Assembly: GCA_903888815.1 (NCBI GenBank) | Contig: CAISVC010000065.1 | Coordinates: forward strand, 1-11,432 | DNA from: an uncultured Fibrobacterota bacterium | GTDB lineage: Bacteria > Fibrobacterota > Chitinivibrionia > Chitinivibrionales > Chitinispirillaceae | DNA: 11,432 nucleotides | Direction of reading: 5' to 3' | Shown: positions 6,285 through 11,432 of the stretch, piece after piece | How positions within the stretch are numbered: position 1 is the stretch's first letter | How the letters are laid out: every line of letters starts with the position of its first letter | Translations under genes and position numbers: made by a program | The notes under the pieces: model-generated | What the model saw: only the letters and a program-made list of their open reading frames with translations | Databases searched by the model: none | What the model was told of the DNA's origin: nothing

Positions 6285-7891
6285 TGCTTCAATCTTTGCT
6301 TTCGGTTTTTCCTTGAAAATATCCTGAAGATCTCTTTTATCTTCTGTACTCCCGTCACCTGATATAAAAATAAAACAATAATTCCCACGGAAGCCGACGT
6401 TCCCATGAAAACAATCAGATTGTCCGGAAATTTTCCGTATCCGAAGCTCATGCCGGCAAGTTCCGATTTCACCAGCCATCCGGCTGCCGCTGCAATTATG
6501 CTTATGCAAAGTATTTTTGCGAAAGTCCTCAGACTATTCCACATCGATCTTCTGTCCCCGAATTTAAAATTCCAGATCACATAGAGCAGGAAAGATTGCA
6601 GCACCATGCCTGTAACCGCACTCGCAGCAATGCCCCTGGCGCCCCACCATCTGCTGGTCAGGTAATACAGCGGAAGACAGACAAGGAAAACAGCGGAGCT
6701 GATGATTACAGGTACATACATTTTCTGGATGGCATAAAACGGACGAACGACAAATACCGCTGCCGAAAAAGCGAACGCACCGACCACATATAACGCGAAT
6801 ACCGGAGCGGTCCTGGCTGTCGAGGCGGCGGAAAAGTGGCCGTGTTCGTAGAGGATCGAAATAACCTGAGGGGCACAAACGAACAAAAGTAATGAGAGAG
6901 GAATACAGTAAATCCCGATTGTCGTCAGCGCCCTGTTCAGGAGCGCGGTAATTTCCGAGAACTTCTTTTCAATGGCAAGACGGGAAAGATAGGGATAAAA
7001 AGCGACACCCGATGCCTGACCGAATACGGCGACGACGAACCCCATGGTGCGCAGCGCGTAATTAATGCTGGACGTCCCGCCTTCTTCCAGGAAAGAGCCG
7101 AAAAAGCGGAAGAGCAGTTCATTTGAAAAAGTCATGGTGAGTCCGAGAACCAGCGGAAGGGAAAGCAACAAAAATTTCCTGAGATCCGGGTCGGAAAGAT
7201 CGAAACGAACCCGGTAACGCATGCCGACGCGGCGCGCTCCTATCAGCTGAAAAAAAACGTTACCGGCAAAAGCCCCTCCAAGCACGCCCCAGGCAAAGCC
7301 TTCAACACCGACGGCCTGTTTCAGCAGTATGCCACCGAGGATGATTCCTGTATTGTAAAAAAGCGGGGCGAGCGCCGGCCATAAAAAGCGGTGGTGCGCC
7401 ATCTGCACGGCGGAAAAAAAGGCTCCCCAGTAAAAAAAAAGCTGCGCGGGAAGGATAATACGGGTCATACGGACCGTCAGCGGCAGCGTCCGTTCATTGG
7501 CGATATGCGGCCCCATGATGTGCAGAACAGCCGGCGTGCCGAGCATGCCAGCGGGGATGACAATTGCAAATACAACAGTTCCGACAGTGATGATATTGGA
7601 AAAAGAACGCCACGCGCCTTCGTTATCCGATTGCGCAAGATACCGCTGAAAAATAGGAATAAAAGTAATTGAAAGAAAACCGCCGGCCAGAAAATGGTTG
7701 AGAATTTCCGGAATGAAAAAAGCCGTCACGTAGGCATCGATATCGGTACTCGTGCCGCCAAAATGCGCGATGACCTGTTCGCGCATAAGGCCAATGACCC
7801 TGCTTAAAAACACCGACAGCATCATGATTGCCGTGGCGATGGCGAGAGATTTTCTGAGTGCGGCTTTTTCGGTGGAAGTTTGGGTGTTCAC
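6281..7891 (-). CDS. murJ: MurJ/MviN-family lipid II flippase (MOP superfamily)
   Basis: This is a polytopic inner-membrane protein of 536 residues, close to MurJ length (about 510), with 13-14 hydrophobic segments. MurJ flips lipid II to the periplasmic face for peptidoglycan synthesis. Family marks: LSRVIGLMRE (29-38), a TDIDAY block with D52, FIPIFQRYL (77-85), NYALR (277-281) and RPFYAIQ with a following P. Aligned by eye to E. coli MurJ, R18, R24, D39 and R270 correspond to R31, R37, D52 and R281, but R52 in the LLRRIFAEG stretch is replaced (ILNHFLAGG, N65-H66). The start is GTG at 7889-7891; no better start exists before the in-frame stop, and no strong ribosome site is visible. The end is very basic (RIFSRKNRKQRLKQ). 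It is encoded alone and convergent with the 5370 gene. It could be the cell's MurJ or a paralogue flipping another undecaprenyl-linked substrate. Confidence 0.88.
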   Translation of the reverse strand: MNTQTSTEKAALRKSLAIATAIMMLSVFLSRVIGLMREQVIAHFGGTSTDIDAYVTAFFIPEILNHFLAGGFLSITFIPIFQRYLAQSDNEGAWRSFSNIITVGTVVFAIVIPAGMLGTPAVLHIMGPHIANERTLPLTVRMTRIILPAQLFFYWGAFFSAVQMAHHRFLWPALAPLFYNTGIILGGILLKQAVGVEGFAWGVLGGAFAGNVFFQLIGARRVGMRYRVRFDLSDPDLRKFLLLSLPLVLGLTMTFSNELLFRFFGSFLEEGGTSSINYALRTMGFVVAVFGQASGVAFYPYLSRLAIEKKFSEITALLNRALTTIGIYCIPLSLLLFVCAPQVISILYEHGHFSAASTARTAPVFALYVVGAFAFSAAVFVVRPFYAIQKMYVPVIISSAVFLVCLPLYYLTSRWWGARGIAASAVTGMVLQSFLLYVIWNFKFGDRRSMWNSLRTFAKILCISIIAAAAGWLVKSELAGMSFGYGKFPDNLIVFMGTSASVGIIVLFLYQVTGVQKIKEIFRIFSRKNRKQRLKQ

Positions 7892-7963
7892 GGTGATCGC
7901 GGGATGTTTTCTGTATAACGCTTTCGTGCTGAAAATCTACTCCACGCCAGGGAACGAGGCTAT

Positions 7964-7999
7964 AAAAAAAACGGGGCGCTCATTGGTGTGAGCGCCCCG
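7964..7999 (-). terminator. Intrinsic terminator of the tandem-HTH gene
   Basis: On the minus strand, an 11-bp GC-rich stem (arms CGGGGCGCTCA 7972-7982 and TGAGCGCCCCG 7989-7999 in plus-strand letters) with a 6-base loop is followed by eight T (A run at 7964-7971). It lies 23 bases past the stop of the 8023-8319 gene and would separate it from the downstream murJ-like gene. Confidence 0.93.
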
Positions 8000-8022
8000 C
8001 GGTAACGCAAAAAAAATACATG

Positions 8023-8319
8023 CTATCTGCGTTTCTTCCCCTTTTTCTTTCCAGCCTTCGCCTCATTGATGACGCGATAGGTCTGAGAAACCGACAGCTC
8101 GAATTTCTTCGCCAGCGCCGTACCGGAAGTCCCTCCCTTGTACAGCTTCACAATTTTCGCATTGCGCTGCGGATTATCGGCAATCGACGAATCAATCGCA
8201 TACTTTTTACGCAGCTGATGAACCGCCTGCCGTGTAATGCCGAACAACTCACCGATTTTCGCATCGGTGCGGTGTTTCCTCTGAAGTTTGACGAGCTGGG
8301 CTTTGCTGATACGTGCCAT
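8023..8319 (-). CDS. Small basic DNA-binding protein with two helix-turn-helix units
   Basis: This 98-residue, highly basic protein appears to carry two tandem helix-turn-helix motifs. The first spans about 18-40 (DAKIGELFGITRQAVHQLRKKY, described here by its A-x3-GI-x2-QAV pattern) and the second about 63-86 (TALAKKFELSVSQTYRVI). A KKKGKKRR tail follows at 91-98. The layout is that of a small transcription factor or nucleoid-type protein; I cannot name the family with certainty. AGAGGAG (plus-strand complement at 8329-8335) sits 9 bases before the ATG. It is monocistronic, with its own terminator, and divergent from the GIY-YIG gene. A palindromic 15-base site lies 43 bases upstream, so autoregulation, and perhaps control of the divergent gene, is plausible. 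Confidence 0.78.
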   Translation of the reverse strand: MARISKAQLVKLQRKHRTDAKIGELFGITRQAVHQLRKKYAIDSSIADNPQRNAKIVKLYKGGTSGTALAKKFELSVSQTYRVINEAKAGKKKGKKRR

Positions 8320-8361
8320 ACTGCATTGCTCCTCTCTGACGTTAATGGTGATATGCTAATC

Positions 8362-8376
8362 GTGACGACACGTCAC
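8362..8376. promoter_or_regulatory. Palindromic operator candidate upstream of the HTH gene
   Basis: GTGACG-ACA-CGTCAC is a perfect 6+6 inverted repeat with a 3-base centre in the divergent intergenic region between the HTH gene and the GIY-YIG gene. A consensus TTGACA on the minus strand (complement at 8385-8390) lies next to it, but no good -10 is found at 16-18 bases, so the promoter itself is not secured. Confidence 0.38.
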
Positions 8377-8553
8377 TGTTTTCTTGTCAATTCATAAAAT
8401 ACTATTTTCTACAGAACCGGGCGCGTGCAGATGATGGGTTGCAGTATGAATATCTTCCTAAATGCCGTTGCACTATAAAATACATTTGCGAAACAATTTA
8501 TTCAAGAAGTTTTTCCTGTTCGCAACACAAACGATGAAACCGGAGCCTGAAAA

Positions 8554-10029
8554 ATGAACACCGAGCGAAGCACAACGACCTGTCAAGTACCACTTCACGA
8601 TGCCATTGTCGCATTGCTGCGGGAGCGGCCCGAGGGCGTTTCGTCGCGTGAAATAGCCGAACGATTCCTGCGGCTCAAGGATCCGGAACGGAAAACTGCC
8701 GCTGCGGCAATCGGGGCCGTACTTGCCGGAGACCGGCGCTGTTTTCACGACGCGGGCAGCGGCCGGTGGCACGCTTTGCAGGCAAGCGTGCCGGCACCTG
8801 CCGAGACCCTGCGCAGGCTTCCATGGATGGCAGCGTACGGTCTGATTGATCCCGGCGCACGCCGCATCCTGTACCTTTCACTGTGGGAAACGTCCCCCGC
8901 ATCCGCCTGCCTGGCTTCCGGATGGCTTGTCGACCCCGACTCCCTTCCCTGCGACGAGCGTACAACCGTTCAAAGCAGCGCCGATCCGCCTTTCAGCCGC
9001 GCCTCAGCCGAGGATCTTTGTACGACTGCCGTTCATGCCTGCGAAAAACGGATACCGGTTTTCCTGTCGTCACGCACCCGCGGCCTTTTAGCCTCCGCCT
9101 GTGCCGCTCACGGGGAAATCCTCACCGATGACATTGTACTGGCAAGCGAGCTGCTGAAAGCGGCCGACGCACCAGTTCCCCGGCCGCTTACGTTAGGGGT
9201 GTTTGAAGAAACGGTCCTTGGAACCGAACAAGCCGGCGCAAGCGCACGGAAACAGGGAGAACGCTTTGCCGCCTGCGTAGCCGAACTGCTCATGCTTCTG
9301 GGCAGCAAGGGAATTGAATCGCGCCAGCAGCTTGATCTGCGGGTTCGCGAAGATAAAATGCCTCTTTTTGCCGGTAAAGAATTTACGTATGACACATTAC
9401 TCGCGCTGCCCGCACAGCCGGGAGTTTACGGTTTCAGGGATCGGGCAGGCACCTATCTCTATATCGGGAAAGCGAGCAATCTCAGGCGGCGGCTTTTAAG
9501 CTACTTCTGCGATACCGAGGAATCGCCGTTCAAGCTCGAACGGCTCCGGACGCAATCCCACACGCTCGTAACCCACCTTTGCGGTTCCGAACTGGAATGT
9601 CTTATTTACGAGCACCGTCTTATCGGGAAATACGCACCTCCGCTCAACAGAAAAATTGATATCCTTGAACGTAAAGGCACGTTCCGTCCTGTCGGCGATT
9701 GTATCGTGCTGCTTCCTCACGCTGCACCGGGGAAAGGCATGTCGGTATGGTTCAGGGAAAATCAGAAAATTCTGCTCAAGTCGTTTTCCGGAACCTTTGA
9801 ACCGAACAGCCCGCTTATCGCGGAACTTAATTCGTTTTTCTTCAGTCCAAGGCTTCCGGCCGGTTTTTCCGATTTTCCCGAATTGGAGATCGCCGTGAGA
9901 TGGATCAAGCAGCACACCGATTCGCTGCCTATCGTGCCGGTAAGCCGAATGGCCTGCGCCGAAGAAATCTATGACGCAATGAGGATAGCATGGCGTGATA
10001 TGCAGCCTGCCTCCCGAAGCCCGGAATAA
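8554..10029 (+). CDS. GIY-YIG nuclease fused to winged-helix and degenerate DnaQ-like exonuclease domains
   Basis: This is a 491-residue protein with a GIY-YIG nuclease domain like that of UvrC, Cho and the DnaQ-GIY-YIG fusions. The motif pair is PGVYGF (289-294) and YIGKASNLRRR (303-313). Y292, Y303, K306, an Arg at 311-313 and E348 (SELECLIYE) match the family's catalytic positions, and a P-LN end follows at 362-365. Residues 14-75 resemble a HARE-type winged helix (HDAIVALL ... SSREIAERF ... DRRCFHDAGSGRWHAL). Residues 90-255 follow the spacing of a DEDDh exonuclease (IDPGARRILYLSL, GWLVDP, DDIVLASELL, ERFAACVAELL), but the D-x-E, HN--FD and H----D motifs are absent. Residues 370-491 are unassigned. 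GGAG at 8542-8545 supports the ATG. By analogy it may nick damaged or branched DNA. The nuclease domain is firm; the middle-domain call is my alignment by eye. Confidence 0.83.
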   Translation: MNTERSTTTCQVPLHDAIVALLRERPEGVSSREIAERFLRLKDPERKTAAAAIGAVLAGDRRCFHDAGSGRWHALQASVPAPAETLRRLPWMAAYGLIDPGARRILYLSLWETSPASACLASGWLVDPDSLPCDERTTVQSSADPPFSRASAEDLCTTAVHACEKRIPVFLSSRTRGLLASACAAHGEILTDDIVLASELLKAADAPVPRPLTLGVFEETVLGTEQAGASARKQGERFAACVAELLMLLGSKGIESRQQLDLRVREDKMPLFAGKEFTYDTLLALPAQPGVYGFRDRAGTYLYIGKASNLRRRLLSYFCDTEESPFKLERLRTQSHTLVTHLCGSELECLIYEHRLIGKYAPPLNRKIDILERKGTFRPVGDCIVLLPHAAPGKGMSVWFRENQKILLKSFSGTFEPNSPLIAELNSFFFSPRLPAGFSDFPELEIAVRWIKQHTDSLPIVPVSRMACAEEIYDAMRIAWRDMQPASRSPE

Positions 10030-10071
10030 GGCCGTCTGGGCTTCAGGTCACGGAATAGATTATTTTCTATT

Positions 10072-10108
10072 TATTATCATTGACTTATCTTTGGCGGCTT
10101 TTTACACT
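10072..10108 (+). promoter_or_regulatory. Candidate promoter before the Cys-motif gene
   Basis: TTGACT (10080-10085) and TACACT (10103-10108) are spaced by 17 bases. An alternative -10, TATTAT (10072-10077), lies just upstream without a good -35. The first pair would start transcription almost at the ribosome site (AAAAGG, 10113-10118), leaving a very short leader, so I rate it low. Confidence 0.28.
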
Positions 10109-10127
10109 TATGAAAAGGTAGACGTCC

Positions 10128-10454
10128 ATGAATAGAAACATTGATCACGACCGTTTTGTCGCAAAAAACCGGGCTCTTGCGGGTGCAGAGGATATTAAAC
10201 ACCGCGATGAGGAGTATGAAAAAAGGGGGGGGGCATCCAGCCGTCAGGTGCGCGTCTCCTGTTTCACCTGTAAAGCAAAACAGAGCTGTTCGGAGTTCAA
10301 GGCCCGGCGCAGCGGCCGGTCGACCGGCGTCGTTTCCTTCGGCGGCGATGAACAATTTGTCTGCACCCGGTATACCCCTGCACCGGCACAGAACCGTTCG
10401 ATGTCCGCCAAACAGATTAAATCACTGTTAAAGAATATCCGCATGGGATACTGA
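10128..10454 (+). CDS. Small Cys-motif protein (possible metal-binding), unknown function
   Basis: I do not recognise this 108-residue protein. Its notable part is SCFTCKAKQSC (44-54) followed after about 24 residues by FVCTRY, so four cysteines in a C-x2-C-x5-C...C pattern could hold zinc or an iron-sulfur cluster. GVVSFGGDE, between the third and fourth cysteines, looks like a conserved core. The N-terminal 35 residues are charged and helical. AAAAGG at 10113-10118 precedes the ATG by 9 bases. The frame crosses an A6G9 run at 10219-10233 (codons 31-35) before the cysteines, so any slippage there would remove the cysteine domain. It lies 40 bases upstream of the TPR gene, probably in one operon. 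Confidence 0.72.
   Translation: MNRNIDHDRFVAKNRALAGAEDIKHRDEEYEKRGGASSRQVRVSCFTCKAKQSCSEFKARRSGRSTGVVSFGGDEQFVCTRYTPAPAQNRSMSAKQIKSLLKNIRMGY
10225..10233 (+). repeat. G9 homopolymer inside a reading frame
   Basis: Nine consecutive G follow six A (10219-10224) within the Cys-motif gene. It is the longest G run in the window and a potential slippage site for replication or transcription. It may also be a sequencing-error hotspot. Confidence 0.85.
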
Positions 10455-10480
10455 AAGGCCGTGTTCGGCGATTTCAATGT

Positions 10481-10490
10481 AAGGAGGAGG
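10481..10490 (+). promoter_or_regulatory. Strong ribosome binding site AAGGAGGAGG
   Basis: This near-perfect Shine-Dalgarno sequence decides the start of the TPR gene. The ATG at 10495 is 7 bases from the AGGAGG core, whereas the in-frame TTG at 10492 is closer and weaker. Confidence 0.85.
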
Positions 10491-10494
10491 TTTG

Positions 10495-11133
10495 ATGGCA
10501 AATACACCGCTTGAACTTTATGAAGAGGCATACCGGCTCCATTATCACGAGAAAAAAATACCGGAGGCCGTTAGGCTGTACGAGGCGATCATCCGGGAAT
10601 TCCCGGATTCGAACGAGTGCGGCTACGCCGTTATTCAGCTTCAGAAAGTAAAAGCCAATGATATCGCAAAAGCGCTTAAAAAAGGCGCCACCACGCTGTA
10701 TCCGCTGATCGTTGTTGCTTTTATGTCAAGTTTCATTTCGCTCTTCCTGGCGATTATTGGAATAATTTTCCTCTTTCAGCAGTGGCCGCTTGAGCACCAG
10801 CGTTCGACGCTTGCCGTGACCGCGCTCGGCAAAATATACTGCGGGAAAGAGGATGAAGCGCTCAAGATTATTGAAGAAATGAAAAATCTGCCGGGACAGG
10901 AATTCCTGGCTTCGCAACTCCTGTCCGATATCACCAGTAAAAAAAATTCGTCCGGCCGCGCCGCCGCTTCCCCTCCAGCTCCGGCGGTACAGCCGCCGCC
11001 CGATGTGGCGCCGAAAGGGCTGACGCCGGAAAAACCGGCCGGCCGCGCCAGAGTAAATGCGCCTAACCGCCGCCCGGCACGGCAGAATAAAAGCCCCTTC
11101 CTTGTCAATCCCGACAGCCTTTCTTACTTCTAA
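10495..11133 (+). CDS. TPR-containing single-span membrane protein, unknown function
   Basis: The product has 212 residues. Residues about 5-52 form a tetratricopeptide-like helix pair (LYEEAYRLHYHEKK, then AVRLYEAIIREFPDS and a second YAVIQLQK helix). Residues about 68-94 are a strong hydrophobic segment (LYPLIVVAF...GIIFLFQQW), probably one or two passes. Residues 104-150 hold a further helical pair resembling half a TPR (ALGKIYCGKEDEALKIIEEM), and the last 60 residues are a Pro/Ala/Arg-rich disordered tail. Such proteins usually act as scaffolds; no enzymatic motif is seen. It follows the Cys-motif gene by 40 bases and precedes the next gene by 15, so the three are probably cotranscribed. 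Confidence 0.8.
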   Translation: MANTPLELYEEAYRLHYHEKKIPEAVRLYEAIIREFPDSNECGYAVIQLQKVKANDIAKALKKGATTLYPLIVVAFMSSFISLFLAIIGIIFLFQQWPLEHQRSTLAVTALGKIYCGKEDEALKIIEEMKNLPGQEFLASQLLSDITSKKNSSGRAAASPPAPAVQPPPDVAPKGLTPEKPAGRARVNAPNRRPARQNKSPFLVNPDSLSYF

Positions 11134-11148
11134 CGGATCATCGACACC

Positions 11149-11432
11149 ATGAATCGGTCATTTGTAAAAATGATGAACCGGATCGCGGAAGTTGAAAACC
11201 ATATCCTGAAAGGTCTGGTGCTTGGCGAACACGGAAACTGGGTTCCGATCGCCGATAGAAAAGCGGTTGAAGAGGACTTTCTCGCACATATTTCAGCCGG
11301 CGAGGTACTGTACCAGGGGCGATGGGTAACCTTTGCCGAGGTAAAAAACTCCCGTACGAAGGAGGTGGAAAGACCGCCCCATATCAGCATGGTCAGCCCC
11401 CGTCGTGCTCCTAAGCGGATGGTCATCGTGGA
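11149..11432 (+). CDS. Unknown protein with internal WV repeat (3' end missing)
   Basis: The ATG at 11149 opens a frame of 94 codons running off the right edge. The N terminus has a short helix (MNRIAEVENHILKG) and then two similar units: GLVLGEHGNWVPIADRK and GEVLYQGRWVTFAEVK, that is G-x-V-L-x(1-2)-x-G-x-W-V-x-x-A-[DE]-x-K twice, separated by a charged helix EEDFLAHISA. A basic linker (SPRRAPKR) follows. I do not recognise the family; paired small beta units that bind a partner are a guess. It is 15 bases downstream of the TPR gene with no strong ribosome site, so translational coupling is likely. Confidence 0.65.
   Translation, partial: MNRSFVKMMNRIAEVENHILKGLVLGEHGNWVPIADRKAVEEDFLAHISAGEVLYQGRWVTFAEVKNSRTKEVERPPHISMVSPRRAPKRMVIV

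Noticed and set aside
8020..8397. Plus-strand ORF antisense to the tandem-HTH gene
   Set aside because: The minus-strand gene has ribosome site, HTH patterns and terminator; this frame is a shadow that also runs through the operator region.
10492..10494. TTG start for the TPR gene
   Set aside because: ATG at 10495 is better spaced from the strong ribosome site.
11130..11426. Minus-strand ORF of 98 residues at the right edge
   Set aside because: The plus-strand frame shows an internal protein repeat and operon spacing; the minus frame is its shadow.

Overview
The window reads as the chromosome of a diderm (Gram-negative-type) bacterium of about 50-60% GC. The support is an AlgX/AlgJ-type polysaccharide O-acetylation protein, an E. 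coli-class SpeD and a MurJ-family flippase. I cannot fix the phylum. Several small proteins (a TPR membrane protein, a Cys-rich protein, a WV-repeat protein) are not ones I can assign to a named family. No tRNA, rRNA, CRISPR array, transposase or insertion sequence was seen.

Layout. (1) 2-730 (+): the 3' part of an AT-richer gene for an SGNH/AlgX-like acyltransferase, cut by the left edge. (2) 905-4648 (+): a compact four-gene polyamine operon: S-adenosylmethionine decarboxylase, a divergent aminopropyltransferase (APT1), an ornithine-type fold-III PLP decarboxylase, and a second aminopropyltransferase (APT2). The set can in principle make putrescine from ornithine and spermidine from putrescine plus decarboxylated AdoMet. 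The two transferases have each lost different conserved motifs. (3) 4649-5369: a 720-base gap with hairpins and broken coding-like stretches. (4) 5370-6224 (+): a membrane-anchored, disordered Arg/Asn/Pro-rich protein, ending at a perfect 18-bp palindromic terminator shared with the convergent gene. (5) 6281-7891 (-): a MurJ/MviN-family lipid flippase that keeps most but not all key arginines. (6) 8023-8319 (-): a small basic protein with two helix-turn-helix units, its own strong terminator and a palindromic operator candidate upstream. (7) 8554-10029 (+): a winged-helix / degenerate DnaQ-like exonuclease / GIY-YIG nuclease fusion. (8) 10128-11432 (+): a small cysteine-motif protein with a G9 tract in its reading frame, a TPR/transmembrane protein, and the start of a protein with an internal WV repeat, cut by the right edge.

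The best candidates for something not well described are the paired, complementarily divergent aminopropyltransferases around the decarboxylase, and the three-domain GIY-YIG protein whose exonuclease-like middle has lost its catalytic residues.
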